Positions 25,892-35,334 of a DNA stretch of 62,944 nt are shown here, one piece after another. This DNA is from Sedimenticola selenatireducens DSM 17993 (GTDB taxonomy: Bacteria > Pseudomonadota > Gammaproteobacteria > Chromatiales > Chromatiaceae): positions 70,887 to 133,830 of the forward strand of contig NZ_KE386615.1 of the NCBI RefSeq assembly GCF_000428045.1, given 5' to 3'. How positions within the stretch are numbered: position 1 is the first letter of the stretch; every line of letters begins with the position of its first letter. The notes below the pieces were generated by a model. It searched no databases. It was given only the letters and a program-made list of their open reading frames with translations, and was not told where the DNA came from. Made by a program: the position numbers and the translations under genes.

Positions 25892-27255
25892 GTGCATCGC
25901 ATATCCTGGTGGTGGATGACGAGCCGGATATTCGCACCCTGGTGAAGGAGATCCTGGAGGATGAGGATTACACGGTCGCCATGGCGGAGGACGGCGCCAG
26001 CGCACGCAAGGCGTTGCGCGACCGGCGGCCGGATCTGGTGCTGCTGGATATCTGGATGCCGGATGTGGATGGTATCTCGCTGCTCAAGGAGTGGTCGGAT
26101 GGGGAGGGCCTGCCCTGTCCGGTCATCATGATGTCCGGACATGGCACGGTTGAAACTGCCGTGGAAGCCACACGCCTGGGCGCTTACGATTTTCTGGAGA
26201 AACCGCTGTCGCTGGCCAAGCTATTGTTGACCGTGGAGCGGGCGCTGGAGGTGGATAAGCTGCAGCAGGAGAATATCGGGCTGCGCCGCCACACTCAACA
26301 TGTGGTGGAGCCCACCGGGCGGAGCGCTGTGATCCAGCGCCTGCGGGAACAGGTCAAACGTATCGCCCAGCATGATACCTGGGTGCTGATCACCGGTGAG
26401 CCCGGCTCCGGTCGCGAGACCTTCGCCCGTTATCTGCACTCCCAGAGTGTGCGCCGGGACCGGCCGTTCATCGATGTCGGCGTCTCCTCTATATCCCGGG
26501 GCAATTCCGCACGGGAGCTGTTCGGCAGTGAACAGGGCGGACAGATCCACTACGGCGCCCTGGAACAGGCGCGCGGCGGTACGCTGTTTCTGGATGAGGT
26601 GGCGGATATGGATATCGAGGCCCAGTCCCAGCTACTGGGGGCGCTGGATGGCGGGGCTTTTCTGCGGGTCGGTGGGTCGGAGCCGGTACAGATAGATGTG
26701 CGCATTATCGCCGCCACCCAGAAGAACCTGCAGGATGAGGTGCAGGCTGGCACTTTCCGCGAGGACCTGTTCTACCATCTCAATGTAGTGCCCCTGCACA
26801 TTCCGCCGCTGCGTGAGCATCGGGAGGACGTGCCGGAGCTGCTGGCCTATTATGTGGACAGTTATGTGGCCCATGAAAAACTGCCCTATCGGCGGTTTGA
26901 TGTGCGGGCGCAGAACTTTCTGCGCAATCACAGTTGGCACGGCAACGTGCGCGAGTTGAAAAACCTGGTGCAGCGCCTGCTGATCCTGGGGGCTGGCGAC
27001 GAGATTACCCAGGACGAGGTGGAGGCGGCGCTGGGCAGTGTCGGTCTGGCGCTGGAGAGTGGGGCGCGTTTCCCGGTCTCCTTTGACCAGCCCCTGCGGC
27101 AGGCGCGGGAGGCGTTCGAGAAGGCCTACCTGGAATATCAACTGGAGAAACACGCCGGCAATGTCAGCCAGATCGCCCAGGCGTCAGGCATGGAGCGGAC
27201 TCATCTCTACCGCAAACTGAAAACACTGGGCATTGATGTGAAGGACAAACGGTAA
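25888..27255 (+). CDS. ntrX: NtrX-type response regulator with a degenerate AAA+ domain
   Basis: The 455-residue protein has a receiver (1-120, phosphoacceptor D54 in LLDIWMP), an AAA+ sigma-54-activator-like domain (about 140-370) and a Fis-type HTH (GNVSQIAQASGMERTHLYRK). The AAA+ domain is unusual: the Walker A reads GEPGSGRE with Arg176 in place of Lys, and the sigma-54-contacting GAFTGA loop is missing; ELFGSEQGGQIHYGALEQA occupies that place. Walker B (GTLFLDEVADM) remains. It may therefore act without classical sigma-54 remodelling. It is coupled to ntrY by a four-base overlap. Confidence 0.9.
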   Translation: MSASHILVVDDEPDIRTLVKEILEDEDYTVAMAEDGASARKALRDRRPDLVLLDIWMPDVDGISLLKEWSDGEGLPCPVIMMSGHGTVETAVEATRLGAYDFLEKPLSLAKLLLTVERALEVDKLQQENIGLRRHTQHVVEPTGRSAVIQRLREQVKRIAQHDTWVLITGEPGSGRETFARYLHSQSVRRDRPFIDVGVSSISRGNSARELFGSEQGGQIHYGALEQARGGTLFLDEVADMDIEAQSQLLGALDGGAFLRVGGSEPVQIDVRIIAATQKNLQDEVQAGTFREDLFYHLNVVPLHIPPLREHREDVPELLAYYVDSYVAHEKLPYRRFDVRAQNFLRNHSWHGNVRELKNLVQRLLILGAGDEITQDEVEAALGSVGLALESGARFPVSFDQPLRQAREAFEKAYLEYQLEKHAGNVSQIAQASGMERTHLYRKLKTLGIDVKDKR

Positions 27256-27301
27256 TAAGCTCGCCGCTTTGCACCGGCTGGCTGCGCCGGCAGATCAGGG
27301 A

Positions 27302-27320
27302 GGGCACGTTTTTTGTGCCC
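27302..27320 (+). terminator. Hairpin between ntrX and trkA
   Basis: GGGCAC-GTTTTTT-GTGCCC is a perfect six-base-pair stem, 47 bases after the ntrX stop. The T-run lies in the loop rather than after the stem, so termination is uncertain. Another inverted repeat (GTGGGCA and TGCCCAT) follows at about 27350-27373. Confidence 0.4.
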
Positions 27321-27453
27321 ATGTGGATGCGGCCGAACCGAGTGACAGCGTGGGCAGACACGACGTGCCCATCCTGCTGACTCTGTACCGGCCAGTGTTC
27401 AGGCGCGCCGTGGTGGCGGATCGACTCAACCCGGAAAGTAACAGAAAGAAATA

Positions 27454-28827
27454 ATGAAAATAATCATCCTAGGCGCCGGGCAGGTGGGGACATCGGTGGC
27501 CAACAACCTTGCCTCCGAGGCAAACGATATTACGATTGTCGACCAGGACGCCGATCTGCTCAGGGAGCTGCAGGACCGGCTCGATCTGGGCACCGTGCAG
27601 GGACATGCGGCGCATCCGGATGTGCTGATGCGGGCCGGTGCCGAGGATGCCGATCTGATTCTTGCCGTGACCAACAGCGATGAGACCAACATGGTCGCCT
27701 GCCAGGTGGCCTACACCCTGTTTCGCACCCCCACCAAGATTGCCCGGGTACGCGCCCTCGGCTTCACCAAGTATCCTCAGCTGTTCTCTCCCGAGGCGAT
27801 GCCGGTCGACGTGTTGATCAGCCCGGAGCAGCTGGTGACCGACTACATCATGCGCCTGGTCGAGAACCCCGGCGCCCTGCAGGTGCTGGACTTCGCTGGT
27901 GGCCGGGTGCGTCTGGTGGCGGTGCGCGCCTATTACGGCGGGCCGCTGGTGGGCAATGAGTTGCGTACCCTGTATGACCACATGCCCAACATCGAGGCGC
28001 GGGTAGCTGCCATCTACCGCCAGGGGCGGGCTATTCAGCCGGAAGGCGACACTATCATCGAGGCAGACGACGAGGTCTTCTTTATCGCGGCCAAGGAGAA
28101 TATCCGGGCGGTGATGAGTGAGCTGCGGCGTCTGGACAAGCCGTTCAAGCGACTGATCTTCGCCGGTGGCGGCAACATCGGTATGCGCCTGGCACACGCC
28201 CTGGAGCGCGATTACCAGGTCAAGCTGATCGAGCGTAACCGCGAGCGGGCCCAGAAGGTGGCGGAGGAGTTGCCGAAGACCATCGTGCTGCACGGCGACG
28301 TGGCCGACGAAGATCTGCTGATGGAGGAGAACATTGAGGGCACCGACGTGTTCTGTGCCGTCACCAACGATGACGAGGCCAACATCCTCTCCGCCATGCT
28401 GGCCAAGCGGCTGGGGGCGCGCAAGGTGATGGCGCTGATCAACCGCGCCGCCTATGTCGACATGGTGCAGAGCGGACCCATTGATATCGCCATCTCGCCC
28501 CAGCAGGCCACCATCGGCAGTCTGTTGACCCATGTGCGCCGGGGCGATGTGGTGATGGTGCACTCGCTGCGGCGCGGCGCGGCGGAGGCGATTGAGGCGG
28601 TGGCGCACGGCGATCCCAGTTCATCGAAGGTGGTGGGCCGGGCGATCGAGGATATCAAGCTGCCGAAGGGGACCAATATCGGTGCCGTGGTGCGTGGTGA
28701 CGCGGTACTGATCGCCCACCACGACACGGTCATCGAGTCGGAAGACCATGTCATCCTGTTCCTGGTGGACAAGCGGCAGATCCCGGATGTGGAGCGGCTG
28801 TTCCAGGTAGGCATTACTTTCTTATAA
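27454..28827 (+). CDS. trkA: Trk potassium uptake regulatory subunit TrkA
   Basis: The 457-residue cytoplasmic protein consists of two tandem RCK units, each with a NAD-binding Rossmann fold ([18 protein letters not shown] at the N-terminus; [18 protein letters not shown] near residue 233) and a TrkA-C domain (about 145-225 and 370-455). It gates the TrkH channel in response to nucleotides. Length equals E. coli TrkA (458). trkH follows 66 bases later; the rsmB-to-trkA proximity echoes the E. coli order def-fmt-rsmB-trkA. Confidence 0.96.
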   Translation: MKIIILGAGQVGTSVANNLASEANDITIVDQDADLLRELQDRLDLGTVQGHAAHPDVLMRAGAEDADLILAVTNSDETNMVACQVAYTLFRTPTKIARVRALGFTKYPQLFSPEAMPVDVLISPEQLVTDYIMRLVENPGALQVLDFAGGRVRLVAVRAYYGGPLVGNELRTLYDHMPNIEARVAAIYRQGRAIQPEGDTIIEADDEVFFIAAKENIRAVMSELRRLDKPFKRLIFAGGGNIGMRLAHALERDYQVKLIERNRERAQKVAEELPKTIVLHGDVADEDLLMEENIEGTDVFCAVTNDDEANILSAMLAKRLGARKVMALINRAAYVDMVQSGPIDIAISPQQATIGSLLTHVRRGDVVMVHSLRRGAAEAIEAVAHGDPSSSKVVGRAIEDIKLPKGTNIGAVVRGDAVLIAHHDTVIESEDHVILFLVDKRQIPDVERLFQVGITFL

Positions 28828-28893
28828 GGGGGCGGCTCGGGACGGGTGGCCGGCCGGGGGTCAGGCAGCGCGGTACCGGGATAGCTGAGCGAT

Positions 28894-30345
28894 ATGCAAT
28901 TCAGTGCCATTCAACGCATACTCGGAATCCTGTTGATGGTGTTCAGCGTCACCATGTTGCCGCCGATGCTGGTCTCTATCTGGTATGACGACGGTGCCTA
29001 CACCTCTTTTCTGATCGCCTTCATCATTATCCTGATGGTGGGTGCGGTCTGCTGGATCATGGTGCGGGACCAGACCCGGGAGCTGCGTCTGCGGGATGGT
29101 TTCATGGTGGTGGTAATGTTCTGGACCGTACTGGGCATCGCCGGTTCGCTGCCCTTTACGCTTGCCGTCGACCCCCACATGTCGCTCACCGATGCCGTGT
29201 TTGAATCGATCTCGGGTCTGACCACCACCGGTTCAACGGTGATCATGGGGCTGGATGAACTGCCGCGGTCGATTCTCTATTATCGGCAGCAGCTGCAGTG
29301 GTTGGGCGGCATGGGCATCATCGTACTGGCGGTCGCGGTGTTGCCGATGCTCGGCATCGGTGGCATGCAGCTGTACCGAGCCGAAACCCCCGGTCCGATG
29401 AAGGATACCAAGCTGACACCGCGCATTACCGAGACGGCCAAGGCGCTCTGGTACATTTATTTGGGCCTGACTATAGCCTGCATTCTGGCCTATTGGTTGG
29501 CCGGCATGTCGCTATTCGACGCCGTGAGTCACGCCTTTTCCACTGTCGCCATCGGTGGCTTCTCTACCCACGACGCCAGCATCGGCTATTTTGACAGTAC
29601 CCTGATCGAGATGATCGCCGTTCTGTTTCTACTGCTTTCCGGGGTCAACTTCGCGCTGCATTTCATCGCCATTAACCGGCGTAATCCCCGGGTCTATCTT
29701 GTCGACAGCGAGTTCCGTTTCTATCTGCTGGTGCTGTTGTTTGTGGCTCTCGTGGTGAGCGTGACCCTGCACACCACCGGCACTTATGAAGACTGGGGCG
29801 AGGCCTTTACCAAGGGGCTGTTTCAGGCGGTCTCCATTGGCACCACCGCCGGCTTCACCACCGCTGATTACTCCCTCTGGCCCGGCTTCATTGCCATTGT
29901 GCTGCTGTTTACCAGCTTCATCGGCGGCTGTGCCGGATCGACTGGCGGCGGCATCAAGGTGATCCGCTTTCTGTTGCTGATTAAACAGGGCTTGCGGGAG
30001 ATCACCCGACTGATCCATCCCAGCGCCCAGATTCCCATCCGGGTGGGCGCAAAGACCATAACCCCACGGGTGGTGGAGGCGGTGTGGGGCTTTTTCGCCC
30101 TTTATGTGGCCAGTTTCACCTTCATGTATCTGGCGCTGGCGCTCACCGGTCTGGATCTCATGACCTCCTTTTCAGCGGTCGCCGCCTCGATCAATAACCT
30201 CGGGCCGGGGCTGGCCTCGGTAGGGCTCAACTATGCAGGCCTGAACGATCCGGCCAAATGGATCCTCTGTTTTGCTATGCTGTTGGGACGACTGGAGATC
30301 TTTACTCTGCTGGTGCTGTTGTCACCGGCCTACTGGCGGAAGTAG
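28894..30345 (+). CDS. trkH: Trk potassium uptake channel TrkH
   Basis: A 483-residue membrane protein with about ten to twelve helices arranged as four M1-P-M2 repeats. Selectivity-filter segments are visible, such as SGLTTTGSTV, TVAIGGFSTHD, TAGFTTADY and SINNLGPGL, each with the conserved Gly. GGCAGSTGGGIKV, typical of TrkH, precedes the last part. It imports potassium together with TrkA encoded immediately upstream. Confidence 0.96.
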   Translation: MQFSAIQRILGILLMVFSVTMLPPMLVSIWYDDGAYTSFLIAFIIILMVGAVCWIMVRDQTRELRLRDGFMVVVMFWTVLGIAGSLPFTLAVDPHMSLTDAVFESISGLTTTGSTVIMGLDELPRSILYYRQQLQWLGGMGIIVLAVAVLPMLGIGGMQLYRAETPGPMKDTKLTPRITETAKALWYIYLGLTIACILAYWLAGMSLFDAVSHAFSTVAIGGFSTHDASIGYFDSTLIEMIAVLFLLLSGVNFALHFIAINRRNPRVYLVDSEFRFYLLVLLFVALVVSVTLHTTGTYEDWGEAFTKGLFQAVSIGTTAGFTTADYSLWPGFIAIVLLFTSFIGGCAGSTGGGIKVIRFLLLIKQGLREITRLIHPSAQIPIRVGAKTITPRVVEAVWGFFALYVASFTFMYLALALTGLDLMTSFSAVAASINNLGPGLASVGLNYAGLNDPAKWILCFAMLLGRLEIFTLLVLLSPAYWRK

Positions 30346-30354
30346 TAACCCCCC

Positions 30355-31839
30355 ATGAGCCATACCCCGAATATTGACAAACCCGCGCTGATCAGGGCGC
30401 TGCAGCAGCAGCTGCCCGCCGAGCTGATCCTGCATGAACAGGAGGCACTGCGCCCCTATGAGTGCGACGGACTCTCGGCCTATCGCCAGGTGCCCCTGCT
30501 GGTGGTGCTGCCGGAAAACGCCGAACAGGTACAACGGGTGATGCAGTGTTGTCACCGGCTTGGGGTGCCGGTGGTGGCCAGGGGCGCGGCGACCGGCCTG
30601 TCCGGTGGCGCCCTGCCGCTGGCCGACGGGGTGTTGATGAGCCTGGCCAAGCTGAATCGGATTCTGCACATCGATCCGCTCAACCGCACCGCACGGGTTC
30701 AGCCCGGTGTGCGCAATCTGGCCATCTCCGAGGCGGTGGCCGCCCAGGGGCTCTACTACGCTCCTGATCCCTCGTCCCAGATCGCCTGCACCATCGGGGG
30801 TAATGTGGCGGAAAATTCCGGAGGGGTGCACTGCCTCAAGTACGGGCTGACCGTACACAATGTGCTGCAACTTAAGTTGGTGACGGCCGATGGTGAGCTG
30901 ATCACCCTGGGAGCCGAGGCGCTGGATGCCCCGGGTTTTGACCTGCTGGCGCTGCTGATCGGCTCTGAGGGGATGCTCGGTATTGTGGTCGAGGTGCTGG
31001 TGAAACTGCTGCCGACGCCCGAGCGCGCCCAGGTTCTGCTGGCCGCCTTCGACGACGTCAGCAAGGCGGCCAACGCGGTGGGCGACGTGATCGCCGCCGG
31101 GATCATCCCGGCCGGCCTGGAGATGATGGACGGGCTGGCGATCCGCGCCGCCGAGGATTTTGTCCATGCCGGTTATCCGGTGGATGCCCAGGCTATTCTG
31201 TTGTGCGAGCTCGACGGCGCCAATGAAGAGGTTTCGGCCCATCTGGCCCGGGTACGCCAACAGCTGCTGGATTCCGGCGCCACCGAGGTGCGCACGGCGC
31301 GTGATGAGGATGAGCGGACCCTGTTCTGGAAGGGGCGCAAGTCGGCCTTCCCGGCGGTGGGGCGGATCTCGCCCGATTATTACTGCATGGACGGCACGGT
31401 GCCACGCAAGCGGCTGGCCGAGGTGCTGCTGGAAACCAGCCGGCTGTCCGAGCGCTACCAGTTGCCGGTGGCCAATGTATTCCATGCCGGTGACGGCAAC
31501 CTGCATCCGCTGATCCTATACGACGCAAACCAGCCGGGAGAGCTGAAGCGGGCCGAGGATCTGGGCGCCGAGATCCTGGAGTTGTGCGTGCGGGTGGGAG
31601 GCACCATCACCGGTGAGCACGGGGTGGGGCACGAGAAGATCCATCAGATGTGTGTTCAGTTCAGCAGTACCGAACTGAATCAGTTCCATGCGGTGAAGAA
31701 GGCCTTTGACCCCCAGGGGCTGCTCAATCCCGGCAAGGCGATTCCCCAGCCCCGGCACTGCTCCGAGTACAAGGCGTTGGGGTCGGATACCCTCACCGCC
31801 CCCAGCGCCCGGGATCAGGGTGCCAGGAAGGGGGTATAG
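30355..31839 (+). CDS. glcD: Glycolate oxidase FAD-linked subunit GlcD
   Basis: The 494-residue flavoprotein catalyses glycolate (and possibly D-lactate) oxidation to glyoxylate. The N-terminal FAD PCMH domain has VVARGAATGLSGGALPL (about 74-90) and GGNVAENSGGVHCLKYG; the C-terminal oxidase domain contains FHAGDGNLHPL and GTITGEHGVGHEK with substrate and flavin contacts. Length matches E. coli GlcD (499). It starts nine bases after trkH and leads a glcDEF operon, so transcription may run on from trkAH. Confidence 0.95.
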   Translation: MSHTPNIDKPALIRALQQQLPAELILHEQEALRPYECDGLSAYRQVPLLVVLPENAEQVQRVMQCCHRLGVPVVARGAATGLSGGALPLADGVLMSLAKLNRILHIDPLNRTARVQPGVRNLAISEAVAAQGLYYAPDPSSQIACTIGGNVAENSGGVHCLKYGLTVHNVLQLKLVTADGELITLGAEALDAPGFDLLALLIGSEGMLGIVVEVLVKLLPTPERAQVLLAAFDDVSKAANAVGDVIAAGIIPAGLEMMDGLAIRAAEDFVHAGYPVDAQAILLCELDGANEEVSAHLARVRQQLLDSGATEVRTARDEDERTLFWKGRKSAFPAVGRISPDYYCMDGTVPRKRLAEVLLETSRLSERYQLPVANVFHAGDGNLHPLILYDANQPGELKRAEDLGAEILELCVRVGGTITGEHGVGHEKIHQMCVQFSSTELNQFHAVKKAFDPQGLLNPGKAIPQPRHCSEYKALGSDTLTAPSARDQGARKGV

Positions 31840-31840
31840 C

Positions 31841-32911
31841 ATGACGATGCCATCCAGTGATATCAGCCAGGCGTTGATCCAGGCCGTTACCGAGGCGGCC
31901 GATCGGCGGCAGCCGTTACAGCTTTGCGGTTCGGGCAGCAAGGACTTCCTGGGCCGCACGCCTTCCGGTGCGTCGCTGGATCTCACCGGGCACCGGGGTG
32001 TGATCAATTACGAACCACGCGAACTGGTGATCACCGTCCGGGCCGGTACCCGTCTGGCCGAATTGGAGGCCCTGCTGGCCGCCGAGGGCCAGATGCTGCC
32101 GTTCGAACCGCCCCATTTCGGTCCGGCCGCGACCCTGGGCGGAACTGCCGCCTGCGGCCTGTCGGGGCCACGCCGTCCCTATGCCGGAGCGCTGCGGGAT
32201 TTCGTCCTGGGCGTCACCCTGATCAACGGCCGGGGGGAGCGGCTGCGCTTTGGCGGCGAGGTGATGAAGAATGTGGCCGGTTATGATCTTTCCCGTTTGA
32301 TGGTGGGAGCAATGGGTACGCTTGGTGTGCTGCTGGATGTCAGCATGAAGGTGTTGCCGCTGCCCGAGGTGGAGCGCACTCTGGTGCAGGAGTGCGATGA
32401 GCTCCAGGCGATTGAGCGGATGAACCGGCTGGCTGGCAGCCCGCTGCCGCTCACCGCGGCCGCCTTTGATGGGCTGAAACTCTTTTTACGCCTCGCCGGG
32501 TCCGAGCAGGGTGTGGCTGCCGCCCAAACCCAGCTGGGCGGAGAGATTCTGCCGGATGGCGAACGATTCTGGCACCGGGTCCGGGAACTGGAACACCCCT
32601 TTTTCGGCAATGACCGACCACTCTGGCGGCTCTCGGTAGCGCCCGGATCACCGCCGCTGGCCCTCCCCGGCAAACAGTTTATCGATTGGGGAGGCGCCCA
32701 GCGCTGGCTGGTCACCGACCAGTCCGCCGAGCGGGTGCGGGAGCGCGCCATACAGCACGGTGGCCATGCCCAGCTGTTCCGGGGAGGTGAGCGCGCCGGG
32801 GAGGTCAATCACCCGTTGGCCGGGCCGCTGCTCCGACTGCACCAACAGCTGAAACAGGCCTTTGATCCGAAGGGGATTTTCAATCCTGGTCGGCTCTATG
32901 CGGGGTTCTGA
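31841..32911 (+). CDS. glcE: Glycolate oxidase subunit GlcE
   Basis: The 356-residue subunit has an FAD-binding PCMH domain with LQLCGSGSKDFLGR (about 24-37), FGPAATLGGTAACGLSGPRR and GEVMKNVAGYDLSRLMVGA, as in GlcE. The ATG at 31841 is one base after the glcD stop and follows AGGAAGGGGG, which decides the start; a longer reading upstream overlaps glcD. It forms a complex with GlcD and GlcF at the inner membrane. Confidence 0.93.
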   Translation: MTMPSSDISQALIQAVTEAADRRQPLQLCGSGSKDFLGRTPSGASLDLTGHRGVINYEPRELVITVRAGTRLAELEALLAAEGQMLPFEPPHFGPAATLGGTAACGLSGPRRPYAGALRDFVLGVTLINGRGERLRFGGEVMKNVAGYDLSRLMVGAMGTLGVLLDVSMKVLPLPEVERTLVQECDELQAIERMNRLAGSPLPLTAAAFDGLKLFLRLAGSEQGVAAAQTQLGGEILPDGERFWHRVRELEHPFFGNDRPLWRLSVAPGSPPLALPGKQFIDWGGAQRWLVTDQSAERVRERAIQHGGHAQLFRGGERAGEVNHPLAGPLLRLHQQLKQAFDPKGIFNPGRLYAGF

Positions 32912-34128
32912 TGCAAACTAACCTGCCACGCGATTTTCTCAATACACCGCATGGCCAGGAGGCGGATGCCATCCTCAGAAGTTGCGTGCATTGTGGTTTC
33001 TGCACCGCCACCTGCCCCACTTATCAATTGCTGGGAGATGAGCTGGACAGTCCCCGGGGGCGTATCTACCTGATCAAGCAGGTGCTGGAAGGGGCGCCCG
33101 TAACCGAACGGACGCAGCGCCACCTGGATCGTTGTCTCACCTGCCGCGCCTGTGAGACCACCTGTCCATCCGGGGTACGTTATGCGCGACTGCTGGATAT
33201 CGGTCGGGGCGTGGTGGAGCAGCAGGTGGGCCGTCCCCTGTTTGCCGGAGTGATGCGCTGGGGGCTGCGTCACGTGCTGCCCTATCCAAAACGCTTTGCC
33301 CTGGCGCTCGGGCTGGGGCAACTGTTTCGACCACTGCTGTCGGCCAGGCTGAAACAGAAGCTGCCTGCCAGGGGTGCCCCATCAGTCCGGCCAATTACCA
33401 AGCATGCGCGAACCCTGCTGGTGCTGGAGGGGTGCGCCCAGTCGGTAGCGACGCCCAATACCAACGCTGCCGCTGCCCGGGTGCTGGACCGGTTGGGGAT
33501 TTCGCTGATCTCACCGACCGGTCAGGGCTGTTGTGGCGCCGTCAGCCAGCATCTGGCGGCGGAAGCCGAGGCAGCCGGGTTCATGCGCCGTAATATCGAC
33601 GCCTGGTGGCCGCATATCGAATCCGGGGTTGAGGGCATCCTGATCACTGCCAGCGGTTGCGGCACCCAGGTTAAGGAGTATGGCGAGTTGTTGCAGCACG
33701 ATCCGGCCTATGCCGCGAAGGCGCGGCGGGTCTCCGAGCTGGCCCGGGATCTGTGCGAGGTGCTGGAGACGGAGCCACTGGAGACATTGTCGATTGCCGG
33801 GGCTGGCCGGCAAATCGCCTACCACTCTCCCTGTTCGTTGCAGCACGGGCAACAGCTGGCCGGCCGCGTCGAGGCGGTTCTGCTTCGTCTCGGCTTCGAG
33901 CTGACGCCGGTGGTGGACAGCCATCTCTGTTGCGGCTCGGCCGGCACCTATTCGATTCTGCAGCCCGCACTCTCGCAGCGGCTGCTGGACAACAAGCTGG
34001 CGGCGCTGGAGGCGGCCGGTCCGGAGTGTATTGTTTCCGCCAATGTGGGTTGTCAGCTGCACCTGCAGGGCGGCGCGCAACGGCCGGTAAAACACTGGAT
34101 CGAGCTGCTGGATGAGGCGATGGTCTGA
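32911..34128 (+). CDS. glcF: Glycolate oxidase iron-sulfur subunit GlcF
   Basis: The 405-residue protein has two [4Fe-4S] ferredoxin motifs, CVHCGFCTATCP (about 26-37) and CLTCRACETTCP (about 77-88), then two CCG domains with GCCGAVSQH and LCCGSAGTYS. It passes electrons from GlcDE to the quinone pool. Its ATG shares one base with the glcE stop (TGATG), showing translational coupling. It ends the glcDEF operon; a GGGCGGG/CCCGCC hairpin follows. Confidence 0.94.
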   Translation: MQTNLPRDFLNTPHGQEADAILRSCVHCGFCTATCPTYQLLGDELDSPRGRIYLIKQVLEGAPVTERTQRHLDRCLTCRACETTCPSGVRYARLLDIGRGVVEQQVGRPLFAGVMRWGLRHVLPYPKRFALALGLGQLFRPLLSARLKQKLPARGAPSVRPITKHARTLLVLEGCAQSVATPNTNAAAARVLDRLGISLISPTGQGCCGAVSQHLAAEAEAAGFMRRNIDAWWPHIESGVEGILITASGCGTQVKEYGELLQHDPAYAAKARRVSELARDLCEVLETEPLETLSIAGAGRQIAYHSPCSLQHGQQLAGRVEAVLLRLGFELTPVVDSHLCCGSAGTYSILQPALSQRLLDNKLAALEAAGPECIVSANVGCQLHLQGGAQRPVKHWIELLDEAMV

Positions 34129-34143
34129 TCCGGGGTGCTCATA

Positions 34144-34161
34144 GGGCGGGTCGTACCCGCC
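34144..34161. repeat. GC-rich hairpin after glcF
   Basis: GGGCGGG-TCGTA-CCCGCC forms a short strong stem 16 bases after glcF. This phrase resembles small palindromic repeats scattered in related genomes and may also act as a transcription end. No T-tract follows. Confidence 0.4.
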
Positions 34162-34212
34162 GCATCGCCGATGGAACTTCGTTTAAAGTGTGTTACGCCC
34201 GCCGGGAGCTGT

Positions 34213-34578
34213 TTAGTCGACCGGCGTTGCAGCATACGACTGAAACAGTCGATGCAGTTTTTTGGCGCTGACCGGCTTGGGTTCAAAATGGCAGAGTGAG
34301 TGGTCGCACTCCTCCGCATTGAGATAGCCGCTGCTGAGAATGATCCGCATAGCCGGGTTGAGTGCCCGCAGCCGGCTGACCAGGTCCATCCCGCAGCCGT
34401 CCGGCAGATTGTAGTCCAGTAGTCCCAGGTCGACCTTTCCCGACCGGGCGGCCTCGATGGCCGCTGTGCAGCAGTCGGTGGCGGTGACCCGGTAACCCAG
34501 CTCTTCAAACTCCCAGGTGAGCATCTGCCGCAGGGCGCGGTTGTCTTCCACGATGAGCAGATGTTGAGTGTGATTCAT
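34213..34578 (-). CDS. Receiver-only response regulator
   Basis: The 121-residue protein is a single CheY-like receiver: acidic pocket IVEDN (9-13), phosphoacceptor D55 in GLLDYNLP, conserved Ser/Thr in ILSSGY and Lys in EPKPVS. It has no output domain. It begins five bases after the stop of the ECF sigma gene, so both are probably one operon, and it resembles the receiver of the NtrC-type protein encoded at 35335. No histidine kinase is adjacent, so its partner is unknown. Confidence 0.88.
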   Translation of the reverse strand: MNHTQHLLIVEDNRALRQMLTWEFEELGYRVTATDCCTAAIEAARSGKVDLGLLDYNLPDGCGMDLVSRLRALNPAMRIILSSGYLNAEECDHSLCHFEPKPVSAKKLHRLFQSYAATPVD

Positions 34579-34583
34579 TCGGT

Positions 34584-35117
34584 TCAGGCCACCAAGGCTT
34601 CCCTAAGTTTGTTGCGCGCCCGGAACAGCCGGGTGCCGACGCCTGCTGAGGTAATGCCCAGTTTTTCGGCGATCTCTTTCTGAGAATAGCCCCCAATCAC
34701 CTGATGCACCAGCGGTTCCCGGTACTCGGCCGGCAGTTCCTCTATTGCCCGGCGCAATACGAAGGCCTCGGTGGAGGTGTCGTAGTAGTTGTCGTGCGAC
34801 TCCAGGGTTTCCAGGGGGATGTCTGACTCCTGCAACTGTTTGCGCTCAAAACGGCGGGCATTTTCACGCCGCAGTATGGTGAACAGCCAACCCTTTGCCG
34901 CCTTCGGGTTTTGCAGATTATGCAGGGATTTCCAGGCCCGTAGCAGGGTCTCCTGTACCAGGTCCTCGGCGGTGTGCGGGTCGCCGGCAAGCCAGTGCGC
35001 GTAGCGTTGCAGGTCCTGGGCGTAGCCACTGACCAGTTCGTTGAATTGGCGATTATTGTCGTGGCCGGTTTCGGTGGCTGCTTCGTTCCAGTTCTGTACC
35101 AGGGCGAGATTACTCAT
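34584..35117 (-). CDS. ECF-type RNA polymerase sigma factor
   Basis: The 177-residue protein has sigma region 2 (about 25-95, FNELVSGYAQDLQRYAHWLA and GDPHTAEDLVQETLLRAWK) and region 4 (about 115-172, ELPAEYREPLVHQVIGGYS then QKEIAEKLGITSAGVGTRLF). The start at 35117 (MSNLALVQNW) is chosen because an upstream extension has no homologous character. No anti-sigma gene is seen; the next gene is a receiver protein, hinting at partner-switch or phosphorelay control. A palindrome lies in its promoter region. Confidence 0.88.
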   Translation of the reverse strand: MSNLALVQNWNEAATETGHDNNRQFNELVSGYAQDLQRYAHWLAGDPHTAEDLVQETLLRAWKSLHNLQNPKAAKGWLFTILRRENARRFERKQLQESDIPLETLESHDNYYDTSTEAFVLRRAIEELPAEYREPLVHQVIGGYSQKEIAEKLGITSAGVGTRLFRARNKLREALVA

Positions 35118-35184
35118 CACTATTAATCCTTGCGTGTGTTGTAAGTGGGTGTTTGCAAGGAGATAGAGCAGGAGCTGTGCCAAG

Positions 35185-35209
35185 ATTATAACTCATTGAT
35201 TAACAATGA
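35185..35209 (-). promoter_or_regulatory. Promoter -10 and palindrome upstream of the ECF sigma gene
   Basis: On the minus strand, a TATAAT hexamer (35185-35190) lies just after a perfect palindrome TCATTG-N5-CAATGA (35193-35209). A regulator bound there would cover the space between -35 and -10. The transcript would begin about 60 bases upstream of the sigma gene start. A TAACG-AAA-CGTTA palindrome lies further upstream near 35251-35263. Confidence 0.4.
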
Positions 35210-35296
35210 ATTAATAGAATTATTGGAATGAGTATTGTAATGAAGTGTTGTAACGAAACGTTAAACGTAACGATCTGATGCGGGGCCGGCGGGAGC

Positions 35297-35319
35297 GGGC
35301 AGACACGGGGGCCTGCCCC
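35297..35319. repeat. GC-rich hairpin between the NtrC-type and ECF genes
   Basis: GGGCAG and CTGCCC bracket an ACACGGGGGC loop 16 bases beyond the end of the NtrC-type gene. This phrase resembles small dispersed repeats of proteobacteria and could end that transcript; no T-tract is seen. Confidence 0.35.
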
Positions 35320-35334
35320 TACAAGAACCAGAGA

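Noticed and set aside
27256-27453. Possible small gene between ntrX and trkA
   Set aside because: The only frame has no ribosome site and the stretch is made up of inverted repeats.
27469-28608. Long open frame antisense to trkA
   Set aside because: Same reason: antisense to a well-supported gene, no recognisable domain.
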